The notes below the pieces were generated by a model. The model searched no databases and was not told the DNA's origin. It worked only from the letters and a program-made list of their open reading frames with translations. DNA of 64,000 nucleotides, taken from contig CM032228.1 of assembly GCA_019009955.1 (NCBI GenBank), positions 209,286,501 to 209,350,500 on the forward strand. Direction: 5' to 3'. The translations under genes were made by a program, and so were the position numbers. Origin of the DNA: Riptortus pedestris. Lineage: Eukaryota; Arthropoda; Insecta; Hemiptera; Alydidae. Shown one piece after another: positions 45,178 through 58,359 of the stretch (its first letter is position 1; each line of letters begins with the position of its first letter).

Positions 45178-48100
45178 AATTCATTCGCAGCCGGAATGCT
45201 ACTCAATAGCCTCACGGTCACTGAGTGGTTCCGGGGTAAAGAATAGGCCTCCTCCTCAAATCTCGGTGTTCGCGAAGCAAAATAAAATTCAGAGGTCGAT
45301 CACGACAACAACAATAAACAAATAAATAAACAAAGCACCTTTAGCAAAATGATCCAGTTCTTTATCTACCAGGCATATTTGTATTCGTAGATCGCCATTA
45401 ACTCAAAATGTCAGGCTCTGATGAATCAAAATATTAAACATTATCGAGATAACATCGTTTTTCAAACAGAAACTTCCAATAAGCGAAACATTCGAACCCC
45501 TTATTCAAAATTAAACTGTTGAGGAATTTCTGACTTTTAGAGGGCTTAATTCCTCCCCCCTCCCTCCACAAAGAAGCCCCAACAGACTATTTTTGGACGC
45601 TGAAAATGGACACTTTGCTCTTGGACATCAGAGAACTTGTAATGTGATGGTCCAATTATTACCACTGTATCTATCAGCAAATCTTAGTTGTTCAAGTCGT
45701 CTTCCGTTATTTTTTCTAATGAGGAAACTTCCCTATGTATTCGGTGGATGAAACAACGATGTATGTAATATGTAAAAGAATCTCCTGCCATTTTACTAAC
45801 TTCGAAATCTTTCCATACGAAAATATAATGAATTTTCTATACTCCACCCCTCATATTCTGAAACTTTTAAGTGGGTATATCTTTTAAAATAGGACCCTCG
45901 TTCGTTACTAAAAAGGACCTTTGTGCTATCTAAGACAATTCCATGATTGCTTCGAGTCCTTAGTGTTATTCAGTTAATTCTATTAATTATTATCAAAGCC
46001 TTGCCAATTTCATTAAAAAGGGTGTCATTCATTTTTGGATAAAATATATTTTTGAAATGATCAACTTAAAAAGTAGTGCTAAATACTTGAAGGAGAAAAA
46101 CATTTCATGGAAAAGGTCAAAAGGTCTCAGAAAGCAGGATTCTTCTGGACAAGATGGCCGAGCTATTAAAGGAAAGCAAAAGGACGAAAAACAAGACCAT
46201 TCACTATAAAAAATAAAAAGTCGTCCAGAGCTCATTCTAAGTCTGAAACACTGCTTAGAAGACACAAGGAAAGATATGTTTGGCTTCTCTTGGGCTTGCA
46301 TCGTATTTTATCCTTTTAAAGGAAGACATAATGCCATTGATTCTTGGAAGCGTCTAATCTTAAAATGCTTATTTACTGGAGGAGATGCTACTAATGATAA
46401 AGAACGTTTCTGACAGGATCTACATACGGGCACAAAATTATTTTTCTTCTTTTTTTAGTGGGATTTTCCTCACTATTATTAAATCTTAATTTCAGTTTCC
46501 ATGAACTTATGGGCTTTATTATTCATATGTTGTTTTCTGGATTCAAAAAGCAACCCTCGTTCGCAGTACGATATTTTCTCAGTCATTATGAGCCATTTGT
46601 CGGAATGGTTCTCTCATAGCAATCGTTGTATTGGCTATAATGTAAGAGGACTAAAATAATGCCTTTGGATGCTTTTTTAGCTAAAATGTTCTTGTTTTTG
46701 TAATATGGTTGCCATTCATGATCGTGGATACTGCCAAATATCCACTAACCATATTTCGATTTACTTCGAGAATTAAATAATTATTAATGCGTGAATATTC
46801 ATTTTAATTTTGAGAGAGGAACCTGAAGATTAGCCTCAGGTTTATGAAATGAGCATTCTAACAGTTCATTTACACAAGCACAATACATGTAATTGGGAAT
46901 CTACCAGATAATGCTTTATCCATATAGTGTAAAAAAGTCTTTACGAACTCTTGTATCAGAACTTTTAAAAAATGAGTATCTTAACATTATGAGTTGTGTC
47001 CCTAGTGTTAGCCTTTGGGGGTGATGTGTATCATATGTGATTTCATATGTCTCAATTATAATAATAATGGCAAACCTATAGTGGTGAGTTGGATTCTCAA
47101 CTGGGAATCAGGAATTTATTTAGTGACGAACTCTTTATATAAAATCCAGTAGTCTTGTATTGCTTAATTAGATTTTACCTGTCAGTATTTGTAAGTAATG
47201 TGTGAGAAGTGAAGAATATTGGTCATAGTGAAAGAGGGGGGCATAGACTATCATTTTTTGAAGGCATCAAACGTCTCATGGATCTCGTTAGGATGATATG
47301 AAAGATTAGCTCGCGAAAGAACAAAATGGTTACAGTCATAAAACCTAGACATTAAATCACGATTATGATGATGGGTAAATATAGTAGGCGGAATATATAT
47401 TATTAATTAGTACCTATGTGCTACAGTCATTGAAAAATGGATTTAACGATGAAAAATACTGTTTCCAATTGGTATTACAAATTGAAAATTGGTTTTACCT
47501 ATTTCATAATTTTAAAAACTATTACTTATTAAATATTTTTACTCTTCATTCTTTTTGTTTTATTTATTTATTTTTATTAGTGCTCCTTGGCAGAGTTTTG
47601 GGCAATATTCCTATTAGGAGTCTTGATTGGCTGGATTGTGCGATCATAAATTATGCGAAACGATTCTTTTACAGAGACACCAATTAGCATTAGCAATTCC
47701 AGCCACTTAAGCCAATTAACTTTGTAATTGGTAAGATTATATGTTCATAAATAAACTTAGAGTTCAGTGAATCACAAATAAATAAAAAAATCTAATTTCC
47801 GTACTCCTACGAGATACAGGCACAAAGATTCTTTTAACCTACAAAAATAGTAAAACAGAGTCCTGTACGTATGACGATTGTGAAGAGTTTTTACTGTAAC
47901 AGTACATTATAAAGTGTTTTTTTTTCGTTGTTACGATACGATAAAATCAACTAACAATTTTCTGACAGAACAAAAATGTGAAAAAAATTGTGCGGCTTCT
48001 TAATTCATCTGACCCCTTGATTGAATTAAATTTCAGTGCAGACTTCCAAAAAAAAAAAAAAAATGTTAGTAAGAACTAAGGGACCCATTTTACAGCTAGA

Positions 48101-49257
48101 GAAATAGAACACACAGTACAACGAGGTTATAGTCCAGTATAAAGAGCTATTTGGTGCTTTAGGTTTAATTTTTGTATAGTCGATAATTGGCATTTAATTA
48201 TATATGCAGTAAATAAAATTTACAATTAGATGTGAAATGATCGTAAATAAATAATATTTACTTATGCATTTATTAATAAACAAATCGCTTAGCCGGCGGA
48301 ACAAGGACGTATATGAAACTTGTCTAATTTAACAAGAGCAACGAAAAACTGAATTCAGATCAGCGGAATTAATATAATGCACATTTTTAAGACAGCTGAG
48401 AAGGTGACTCAGAGCTAAAATACTAGTGATTTCGATTAATCTGGCCTTTCTGGCAATAGTTCTAATTTTTTCTAAAATTTCACAATTTACGTCACATCTG
48501 GAGGAAAAGATGAACGATATTTTTATTTATGTATTAAAAATTAAATTATTTATAACTACGGCTGGGACGGATTATCTATTTATGTATTCCTAATTAAATA
48601 TAGTTTAAATGCAATGTTAAAATGTTATTTATTTTAATTGCATTTTATTATGCAGATTAAAGAACCTTGGATCATAAAGGGGAAAAAAAGTATTAAAGTC
48701 ATCAGATTGTGGGTGAACTCATAATTATGTAAAAATATCAAGATGCCATAAAATAGTTAAAAACTGCCTATTTACCATAAAAGTTAAATTGTCTCTAAAA
48801 CGAATACACATATTGCAGAAAATACGACAGATATAAGTATATATATTTACAACTACTGAAAGAAAAATTCTTTATTCATTGGGTTAAATGGGCTTCATAA
48901 CTTTATTTTAGAAAATGAAACATGGAACTTACTGTTTGAAAATTATTCACTTACGCCTTGTTTTGGAGTTCGTAATATATTGCATTTAGCTAGATGTTCT
49001 AAAGTTACTCATCAGACAAAATAAAAACATTTGTAAATGCAGTATATTGATTTCTTGAACTTTTTTATCTGTCTATTAGTTCATAGGAAAGTTGATAGTT
49101 CCATCCTTCTAAGTCGTTCTGATAAGTAGTTTCTGTTCATAAAATGTAAATAGGAATAATTCGTATAGTGTTGGTATATTTATTTATGTTGGACACGTCC
49201 TTTATACATTAATATTCTAAATTATTTATTACGCTTCTCCTGCTCGCCGAGGTTCTA
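45178..49257. other. Long stretch with little recognisable content
   Basis: About 4 kb. 45184-45340 is less AT-rich (CACTGAGTGGTTCCGGGG) and ends in an A-rich tail ACAAATAAATAAACAAAG; it could be a retroposed RNA, unproven. A plus-strand SINE scrap lies at about 47079-47165 and a minus-strand one at about 48530-48595. A poly(A) run is at 48049-48062. No gene-like frame. Confidence 0.45.
47079..47165 (+). mobile_element. tRNA-derived SINE, short old fragment
   Basis: AGTGGTGAGTTGGATTCTCA (box B region), GGAATTTATTTAGTGACGAA and TATATAAAATCCAGTAGTC follow the order of the SINE body. Head and tail are absent. Confidence 0.55.
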
Positions 49258-49393
49258 TAGCATATTTCCCTAAAGGGAAATCAGCTATTGAGGTCGTACT
49301 CATGACGCGAATTTCGAAATTTTTCTTCAAATGTTCATCGATCCTACCCAGAAGATGACGAAAATGAGGTCCGTTCAAAACTGTGTGTGTATG

Positions 49394-49452
<59 letters not shown>

Positions 49453-49913
49453 ATATATTTGTACGACCTCTAGCGGTCGTAATTTTTGTTTGATCATTAC
49501 GAAACTTGATATATAATCATTTTATACAAAAAGAAAGATCAAATTCGTTTACGGCTGAAATCGGACGAGGGGGAGGGGGGGTTTAGAGAATTTCGATAAT
49601 TCTTAATATATCCGTTATTGTATATAAATTGAAAAATTGTATATAACCAATCTTATTGCAATGTTATGTCCATTTTTTCACTATCTTGATTATTAACTGA
49701 GATATTTGCATTTTTTAGTATTCAGTCTTCAGTAAAGTCCAACTCCTACTCATCTCATATTAACAATATTTTATTATGTTATGAAGCCCTTTCTTTGAAG
49801 CTTAAAAACCAAGTATTGTTCTCATTGAACTTTCAAGTTTTGAGATAAATACAAATACGTGGAGCACGTGGGAAATCTGCTTAGTTAACGCAGCCCCTAC
49901 GTGACGGACTTTT
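49258..49913 (+). mobile_element. HINE-like element, full length
   Basis: TAGCATATTTCCCTAAAGGG opens it. CAGCTATTGAGGTCGTACTC, TCATCGATCCTACCCAGAAG, GAGGTCCGTTCAAAAC and (TA)n at 49399-49447 lead to a diverged CTAGCGGTCGTAATTTTTG. The core ends TCAGTAAAGTCCAACTCCTA, CACGTGGGAAATCTGCTTAG and the hairpin (CGCAGCCCCTACG, one mismatch) before GACGGACTTT. Confidence 0.9.
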
Positions 49914-50779
49914 TTTATTATTTATATTTATGTTTTTAGTTTCGTGCAACGAACAGTTTTCATCGGAGCAGAGATAATCAAAAGGAAGAGCAATGGAAAA
50001 TGTTAAGAACAGACTAGCCCTACTAAGAACCCAGTAACCCTGCTCGGTAGAAGGACAATACTCGATTTAACTGTGCATAAATAGAGAAGAGGAAAAAGAT
50101 GGCGTTTCGTTAAGAGCAAAATAAATATTATAATAAAACAAAATGTGTTTACTTCCATTAAAATTTAAAAAAAACAAACGTAACACGCTACGACAAAAAT
50201 GTATTTGTTTGCTTTTAAAAAACTATGCAAACATTTACTTAATTATTTATAATTAATTTCCTCAGATATTCTTATACAGCATACTTGAATAATGCATTAG
50301 ATGTAAAATATTTCAAATTAGAAAGAATAAACAACGTAATGCCAACAATTAGAATACAACGTTTGTTTATCTTTAGAACACTGTAAATATATAACGTCCA
50401 TCATTAATTTATTTGACTATTTTCGGTATTAATAATAATTTTTGTACGAATGAAGTACGTTATAAATGACCATTTACCAATTTTCCAGCTAAAAGAAACC
50501 ATAATATGCAGAGCAAAAATGATATAAGAAAAAGTTAAGAAATTTTATTATCATATATTTATAAGTTTTGATTGCATTTTTTTATCTTCAGAGAAGAGGT
50601 TTTTAAACTTGTTTTTTGAGCATTTACATAGGATTAGTGCGTTAAAAAGATTACTCCCGGAAACTATATGTTTTTGTCTAAATATTTATGATAATGATTT
50701 GAAATTTAAGAATAATTATGGTTATATAAATATATCAAATAAAGGGTTGGAACCGCCAATATAAATGATACTGTTGGCA
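49914..50779. other. No gene or repeat recognised
   Basis: AT-rich, nothing supportable. Confidence 0.5.
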
Positions 50780-50945
50780 TACCTGTCGGTGGAGACCGTC
50801 GTCACTGGCTGATGGTTGAGTACAGCTGGCAAACGCTTTCGATGCGATGGCACCATCTTCAAGCCAGTACAAAGTTGTACTGAGTTAGTTCCAATGAGTT
50901 AGTACTCGATCGTCAGCCAGTGACGACGGTCTTCTCCGACAGGTA
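50780..50945. mobile_element. 166-bp inverted-repeat element (MITE-like)
   Basis: The arms are about 44 bp, 50780-50823 and the inverse at 50902-50945, starting TACCTGTCGG and sharing GACCGTCGTCACTGGCTGA, with about five differences. The 78-bp centre contains a second small inverted repeat, CAGTACAAAGTTGTACTG. If the outer TA pairs are the target duplication, the element proper is CCTGTCGG...CCGACAGG. It is strikingly GC-rich for this window. Confidence 0.75.
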
Positions 50946-51761
50946 TAACAACAATATAAATAAATTTTTAAAAGGCAAATACAGAATTATTAACTCATTA
51001 AAGCGGCTGATAGGAATCACTCAGTTTTATATTGAAAATAAACCTCATTGCTCTTTTTTGAAAATTAAAATATTTTTAATTTATTTTAAGTTTTTCCCTA
51101 TATAACCTAAAACCATAATTTAACGAAATATGGAAATAATCATAGTATAATTATATTAGAATGTGGGAAATGTTTCTTATGAATATTAAAGCAAAGGGAT
51201 TTTAGTTTCTTGCTTAATTCTTCTATTTGGACAAACAAAAATTCTATGATTTTTTTTCCACTGCTAGTGAACCATAGTGCTCCAATTGAATAGTGCAGAA
51301 GTTTCCGAAAATAGATAACAATATTAAATTAGCCGCCTCTATTCTTTTCATTCTTCAATGCCAAAACGTTTGATATAAATTAATTCCTACAAACATGTAC
51401 ATGTTAGAACTCGTAAAGTAAAACATTTTGAGCAGCTGCAATGACAGGTTAATTCGGTGGTATGAACACTTGAAACCGCAATACAAAATTAAGCTGCTAC
51501 TTCTACTAATTGCAATTGAGTCGTTGACGTTTCTGCCAGTTTATTTCACTGGGAGAGAAGAGTAATGAGTTCTACTTGGAATATCAAAGAAACTGCTTAA
51601 CTAGTAGAGTACTTGAACTCATAAGATTGTTCATTACTATTTGAACGTTGAAGCCACCAAATGCATGTATAAGGACGAATGAAATAATATAGTATACTTG
51701 ATGATATGAGAGAGGGACTGAGAACGTGTTGTATCTAATGAGTATGCATATGCATGTGTGA

Positions 51762-51812
<51 letters not shown>

Positions 51813-52089
51813 TACATAGGTATATATACTAATATAATAATCAAGTATCATAAATAACAATTCTAGGTGTATAACACATGACTTCATTCTACTCCTATTA
51901 AGTTAAATAAACAAACATACCCCCCCCCCTCCTTCATCTTCCTTAAACCTATTTCATTAGCAAGTCATGCGACATTTCCATTCCAATGTATAACATGGAA
52001 AAATGGCATATAACCTAAATCATAAAACATTTATGTTTGTTAAACAAAAAAAAATTGTAGGAATATTTTGGTTTCTTTTTAAGCCGTTT
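50946..52089. other. No gene; (TA)n microsatellite and C run
   Basis: (TA)n at about 51763-51803 without HINE flanks, and a C run at 51921-51929. Nothing else is supportable. Confidence 0.55.
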
Positions 52090-52650
52090 TAGCAGATTCC
52101 CCTTAGGGGAAATCTGCTATTGAGGTCGTACTCATGACGCGATTTTCGAAAAAATGTCTTCAAATGTCCATCGACCCTACCCAGATGTTGAAAATGAGGT
52201 CCTTTCAAAAGTATATATATATATATATATATTTGCCTGTTAACACTCTAGCGGTCGCAATTTTTGTTTAATCGTCAATAAACTCGGTATTTAATTGTTT
52301 TATGTAAAAATTAAAGATCAAGTTTGTTAACGGCTGAAATCGGACCATTGGGAGGAGAATTTCGAAATATCTCCGTTACTATACGTCGGTTCGAAAAATA
52401 GAACTAAACTTATTGCAAATTAAATTTACTATAAATATTGTTAAATACATTTACTCTAACTGGAATATTAACCGAGATTTGTGCTGATAACGGACGAGTT
52501 GGAATCGGCTAAAGTTTGTTCTATTCGTTTCTGCCGAAAGCTAGTTTGGAAGTTTCCGTAATTGTTCGGTTCTCGTATGGATACTTTTCTATTGTGTAAA
52601 CAGAAGTGGGAAATCTGCTTAGTTTACAGAGCCCCTGCGTGACGGACTTT
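52090..52650 (+). mobile_element. HINE-like element, full length, short
   Basis: TAGCAGATTCCCCTTAGGGG opens it. GAGGTCGTACTCATGACGC, CCATCGACCCTACCCAGATG, GGTCCTTTCAAAAG, a short (TA) run at 52211-52231 and TTTGCCTGTTAACACTCTAG follow. The core is shortened but keeps TATACGTCGG and GGAATATTAACCGAG. It ends GTGGGAAATCTGCTTAGTTT, a hairpin with one damaged arm (CAGAGCCCCTGCGTGA), and GACTTT. Confidence 0.88.
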
Positions 52651-52654
52651 TGAT

Positions 52655-52830
52655 TAATGCGAGAAACGTTGGTACGAACGAGCATACGTACAGACGGTTC
52701 CCCAATACTAGTGATAATGGGTCCAGGAAGGATTAAAAAGGACAATTCCGATGAAATATGAAATTCGAAATTTTTTGCGACAGCAATTAAAACAATTCGA
52801 CGAAGAAAGAAAAAGAGCATATATTTCACC
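52655..52830 (+). repeat. Interspersed repeat sharing GGTCCAGGAAGGATT (copy 3)
   Basis: CGAACGAGCATACGTACAGA, TGGGTCCAGGAAGGATTAAA, GGACAATTCCGATGAAATAT, TTCGAAATTTTTTGCGACAG and CAATTCGACGAAGAAAGAAA are present. It is the best preserved of the three copies. The arrangement resembles LINE 3' ends in insects, but that is recall of general appearance, not a family assignment. Confidence 0.55.
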
Positions 52831-53587
52831 GTTGTATCTCCGTCTTTAAATCTCCACCAATTGTCTTTGAAATCAATACTTAAAAGAAAGAATTATGAAG
52901 ACTGCAACAACAAAGAAATAAAACAAGTAGACCGATTGTAAGAAAAGTAATAACAAAAAGTCTGGAAATATTGAAAATTGATTGGAATTAAGGGAAATGT
53001 AAGTATAGTATAGAACTTCCGTTCATATGAAAACCGGTTGCCGTTCCAATAATAACATAAAATCAGTGCTGACGCATGTATATTCAAATAAAACAAGTTT
53101 ATGCCCTGCGTGGGATTTCCCCTTTGTCTGATTCAACCTGATAGGTTATCAGACTATGTACTCAGCAGAGAAGTATAGGAAGTTTTACGTCAATACTAAT
53201 GATGAGAAACCGTCATGTCCTTTACCATAATAATCCATTGATTTTATTTAAATTTTATGCCTAACCATTTTCATAAAAAAATGAATATTTATATTTTCTG
53301 GTTTCCTCTACACGCTATGTACCTTCCAGATTACGAAAAAAAGTTTTCTTTTGACTTATTACGTCAGTAGTAACTGCATTTGGAAATTTTAGTAATTCAA
53401 TGTGATATTAGGAATTCTTATCTTGTCACATGGTTTCACAAATTGGCGTGAATACAGGTCTTTCTCTACCAATACTTTGCCAGTCTTGCAGCCAATCTTT
53501 TTGCCCTCCCTCCTGTGGGATGACTTGGTCTACAACACAATAATCTTGTTGGTAGCAGTCTGGATACCATGGGTCTGCATTTTTTTT
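52831..53587. other. No gene or repeat recognised
   Basis: AT-rich, nothing supportable. Confidence 0.5.
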
Positions 53588-53812
53588 TTGGGTTCAAGTT
53601 AACCATGTGAGTTAAAGCGATCACCTTAATCTCACATGTTAAACCTAGAGCGGTGAGCTCGATTCCCGCATGGGCAATGGAATTTGTTTAGTTTCAGAAT
53701 TCATTAAATAAAATCCTTAGTCCCGCAATGGCTAGAAAAGGGTGATAACCTGTCGATAATACTTCCCAATTAGCCTTAGTTGCAAAAGGTGGACGTTGAT
53801 AAATAATTTAAT
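53588..53812 (+). mobile_element. tRNA-derived SINE, near full-length
   Basis: TTGGGTTCAAGTTAACCATG and TGAGTTAAAGCGATCACCTT form the diverged head and box A region. GTGAGCTCGATTCCCGCATG is the box B region. GGCTAGAAAAGGGTGATAAC, TTGCAAAAGGTGGACGTTGA and the tail TAAATAATTTAATT complete it. Head changes suggest moderate age. Confidence 0.82.
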
Positions 53813-54365
53813 TTTTCAACTTGATCCTGACCACTAAGAGGTTTGTCATACAAAGCATTAAGATTTTACTGATCTTCCAACCGTGTTGAATTCTCACAGC
53901 ATTTAATGTTTATTTCTCCGGAATATATAGAGAGTGTCCTTCTTAAGATCCCACGTTTTACTGCCATACATGACTTGTTGTTGTGATTAATGTTTTTCAA
54001 ATTTGCCCAATGAATAAGAATTATACACTTCACCCACATATAACTAAAAGTGGGGAATAATGAGCTTCTTTTTTTCAGTCGCTTAATCAAAATCCCGTTT
54101 TCTTTTCTTATTATTTAGCTCATATATTTTAATTATTATGAGCAATTAATAGTTGATTAACTATAGTGTCAACTAACAACAGAAACTAATAAAGGAAGAA
54201 TTAGGCCGAGGTTAAATAAAAAAATAATTTCCGCTCTCACCTCCTTTTCTGAGTTGTTCTAATCCCACTGCGATCTACCTTGATCGGAATTCCTACTTAA
54301 TAGACCAAGGATTAAACTTTTGAATCAATTATCTGATTTTGAATAATGGTAGCCATTTGTGACAC

Positions 54366-54409
<44 letters not shown>

Positions 54410-54843
54410 TACTCTTATATACTCCAGTACCCCACCTCAAATGCAAAAAATATTGAAACGTGGACTTGTGGAAACTACCTTTCTATAAAACCGTTAGTCA
54501 AAGACAACCGATGATATTGATAAGGAGTATTTAAACATGGATGCAGGTACTTAAATGACGAATAAGTGTAAGGTACAGTTTAGACAAATTGCTAAGACAA
54601 TAGAAGAATTACTCAAATGATGAACGAAACGTTTCGTGGAGCGAGAAAATTAGCCAAAGCGAATATAAATTATTACAAGGTTTCTAGTTGGAAGTACTCC
54701 TGAATGGCAAGTCTCAACTAGTACTACTAAGTTTTTCACCATGCATATGGCGACTGATAATCACTAATTTATGTTTCTAAACGAAAAATAAGGAATAGTA
54801 AACTGGTTGTATCCATCATTTATACACTCTTCACAGACTTATA
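53813..54843. other. No gene; (TA)n microsatellite
   Basis: (TA)n at about 54371-54407 without HINE flanks. The 74-codon minus-strand frame at 53866-54090 is not gene-like. Confidence 0.5.
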
Positions 54844-55646
54844 AAAGTCCGTCACGCAGGGGCTGCGTAAACTAAGCAGATTTCCCTCGTGAAGTTTAGT
54901 AATAGATAAATCTACATACTGGTAACACAACACCACCGTGAATATTAAGTGAATAAATACAAACGGAAATAAGAAATGTTTCAGCCAATTTCAATAACCT
55001 GCCAATAGGAGCGTTAGGAATGTAAAAGAACAGGTCTGCCCGCCTCACACCGAAAAGAAAAACAATTACTGAAATATATCAGAATATAACGTATTAATTT
55101 CATTGAGAAATATTTACTATATCTAGTACTGTAATTAATAATGAGACAGAATAATTGTTATCTCCATCAATACAATTTTTAGTCCAAAACCTTGTGATGG
55201 GGGGGGGGGGGGTCAACAGGACATATTTGCATGTATCTCGTATAATAAGGACTCTTGAATATAATGTTTGGTATTTAAGCTTCGAATAATGTGATTTATT
55301 ATGTAGCAGAGTATTGTTTATGTAACATGAGTAGAAGTGGCGGTTTGCTGAAGGCTGAAAACTGAAAAATGCAAATATCTCGGTTAATATTCAAGATAGT
55401 GAATAAATGTATATAACAATAATTATAGTACATTTAATTTGCAATAAGATTGGTTCTATACAATTTTTCGATCCGACGTATGGTACGGAGATATTTCGAA
55501 TTTTAGAAAATCCTCCCCTCTAAACCCACCTCTCCCCAGCTCGATTACAGCCGTTAACGAACTTGATCATTCGTTTTACATAAAACGACTAAATATCGAG
55601 TTTGGTAACGATTAAGCAATAATTTCGACCGCTAGAGCGGTAACAG

Positions 55647-55716
<70 letters not shown>

Positions 55717-55839
55717 TTTTGAACGGACCTCATTTTCGTCATCTCCTAGGTAGGATCGATGGACATTTGAAGAAAAATTTCGAAAATTGCGTCATGAGTA
55801 CGACCTCAATAGCTGATTTCCCTCAAGGGAAATCTGCTA
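54844..55839 (-). mobile_element. HINE-like element (B core), longest full-length copy
   Basis: 996 bp. The hairpin end is AAAGTCCGTCACGCAGGGGC. The B core (TAACACAACACCACCGTG, CCCGCCTCACACCGAAAAG) runs to CTGTAATTAATAATGAG. A further internal stretch with a long G run (55199-55212) and GGTATTTAAGCTTCGAATAA follows, then the common core, the C-rich stretch, CGGTAACAGACAAA and (TA)n at 55651-55712. The rest is GTTTTGAACGGACCTCATTT, TAGGTAGGATCGATGGACAT, GCGTCATGAGTACGACCTC and the palindrome CTGATTTCCCTCAAGGGAAA before TCTGCTA. It appears to be the most complete member here. Confidence 0.92.
55651..55712. repeat. (TA)n microsatellite at the fixed HINE position
   Basis: About 31 TA units between ACAGACAAA and CAGTTTTGAACGGACC. 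Confidence 0.9.
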
Positions 55840-56015
55840 TAATGAGAAAGTATATGAACGTAAATCACAACTTTCCCTTGTGGTAAACCAGATTTAAAGG
55901 TAGCATGATGGGGTGATCTAATAACTTATGTTGTTCTATTAATTATTTAGAACTGATGACTTGTTTGATTAGTTTCTATTGAAGACAGAATGTATGTATG
56001 TATTCAATGCATATA

Positions 56016-56244
56016 TTATTTATTTATTTATTAAAGTCCAATTTTTGCAACTTAGGCTAATCGGGACGGGTTATCTACAGGTTACCACCCTTTTCTAGCC
56101 AGGGTGGGATTTTAGGACGTTATTTAATGAATTTCGTCACTAAATAATTTCCTTTGCCCAGGTGAGAATCGAACTCGCCACTCGTTTACCATGTGAGATA
56201 AAGGTCAACGCTTTAACTCGCATGGCTAACCTGAGCCCCAAAGA
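56016..56244 (-). mobile_element. tRNA-derived SINE with 11-bp target duplication
   Basis: On the minus strand: GGGGCTCAGGTTAGCCATGC, GAGTTAAAGCGTTGACC, GAGTGGCGAGTTCGATTCTC, CCACCCTGGCTAGAAAAGGG, TAACCTGTAGATAACCCGTC and a tail of AAATAAATAAATAA. Perfect direct repeats CAATGCATATA flank it at 56005-56015 and 56245-56255. It is very close in sequence to the copy at 63572, so the family was recently active. Confidence 0.92.
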
Positions 56245-56255
56245 CAATGCATATA

Positions 56256-56321
56256 AAAATTGTCTTTCCTTTCTATCAATCTTATTACATTCTGAACAAG
56301 GATTATAGTATCAGTAATCTC

Positions 56322-56364
<43 letters not shown>

Positions 56365-58359
56365 CTTATTGTACAATGTAAATGAGACTTAAAATTTTAA
56401 TTTGCCAGAAAATGTTTAGTAATGCAATAGCCCTAATGAACATCGCAAGTGTGAGAGAGAGAGATTCCTTAACTTTAAAAGTGCAAATGTGAAATAACTC
56501 AGTTAATATTCGATTTTGAAAAAAACAAGTATAATAGGAATGCTGGACATTAATAATTCAATAAAATTATTATTTAACATCTTTTGATTCATCATAAAAG
56601 AATATATTTGCAAATGCTCCATTTTCCTTGTTCGTCCATAGCAGCCTTTAACTAACTTCAACTTTAGTTTTTAAACCAAACTTTTAAATATTGATTAGTA
56701 TATGTATATTGTACGACTGAAAATAATTTTATTATCTTCCAAATCTTTATTAATGATATTTATGAAATTCATTAACTAAAATCCTCAAGAATGCAAATTT
56801 ATTATTTATTTTTTTAAAGGTAAATCAGAAATAATTATAGTGACGTCTAGCAACTTTCCTTCTTAGAAATAATGATTAGAGTCATGATAATGATAGTAAT
56901 AAACTGATCTGCAATCCCACCTCCTTTTTTTGCAAACACACGGGTAATATGTTTACACCATTAGCTCAGGTAGCATTTTATAGGGCATGGAACATTGTAG
57001 AGAGAACAAGGAGTCATTCATCAAACATCGCAAAAGCTACTTGACTGAAGGAAACATTATCTCAATATTAATATTATGCAAAGAAGGTTTTTAATGATTT
57101 AAAGTATAGGTTGAAAAATGTTTGCATGAATAAACATAAACTAAATAGTACGACAGGAATGCGAAATTTATTATAAAAAGAAAAACAAAATATTTTTCCT
57201 CAACGTTAATGAATTTGAAATAGGTGTGGCGTGACATGCTCCGCACCACAGATTTCTCCCTTGAAGATGAGTTTGCCGGGTTCGTAAAGTTCCATTGAAG
57301 TTTGAAATAATATCTATGCTTCAGATGACTTTATAGGTTTTTTTTTTCGATGTTAGAGCGTTTAGAAAAAAAGGAGTTATCATCTTACCGATCAGTAAGA
57401 ACTTCGGATTATTCAGAAACACTCATTTCAACCGTTGAGTTTACGTTGCAGACCGTTCCAAAAATATTCAAGTCTTAACAAATCTGCCTACTCCACGAAT
57501 TTCCTACTTCATTTACAAACTAAATATTTCTAATGAAATTCGCTGTAAAAATCCGACACCCTTCATTTTTAATTTGCACGAATAAATCTCATTATTTAAC
57601 TTTTTAGAGCTGTGGTTGTTTTTGACCGAAGTGGAGCTGATAAGGGAGTCGTAAGAACGAAATCGAAAATATATCCTATGCTGCGAATCGATAAATATCA
57701 TAGAACATGATTTGTACACCGAATTATGATAAACATAAAAGTTCGTCAGAGCTGCTAAGCATTTTCTTTTTCGAGATGGTATGTGGCGCGCTGCGCTGAT
57801 GATCTGTTCCATTACTATGTTTCTCGATGTACTTCACACTTTAATTAACCTCACTATATTATCAACTACTGGGGGAAATTTATTTGGTAATGGACAATAA
57901 TTAATAACTCATTTCATTTAGATAAATCTGCTTCACTATTCAAACTTATTACGCTAGAAAATTCTCAGCCTAGTGAAGAATATGCTTTCTTCGTGTCAAA
58001 GACTCTATGAGTAAGCGAGAGGGTATGAAAGAGAAAGTGCTTTCAGACGATAAATGACCTATTACGTCATCTGGACTCATCATTATCATCTCATTAGGAG
58101 TTAAACTACCTTCTCCTAGCTGATTTTATATTAGATCAGCAGTACTGATTTACTTTTTCATTTCTATTTTTTGAAACGAAAAATGAACTCACTAAATAAA
58201 ACCCTTAATTATATCCTGGGTAGAAAAGAGTTGCAACCTCTACATAACCTATCCCGATTAGCTATATGCATAAAGTGAAATTTAATAAGTAACATTTTAT
58301 TTATCAGTATTATTTCTTGGTGTTTATATTTGGAAAGAAAAATATTTAATAAATTTGTA
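56256..58359. other. No gene; (CT)n-(TA)n microsatellite
   Basis: (CT)n at 56321-56339 runs into (TA)n at 56340-56364, and GAGAGAGAGAGA lies at about 56453-56463. The 99-codon minus-strand frame at 57513-57812 shows no domain I recognise. Otherwise AT-rich. Confidence 0.5.

Noticed and set aside
57513..57812. 99-codon minus-strand frame as a gene
   Set aside because: No recognisable domain, no neighbouring exon signals, and a length expected by chance in a window of this size.
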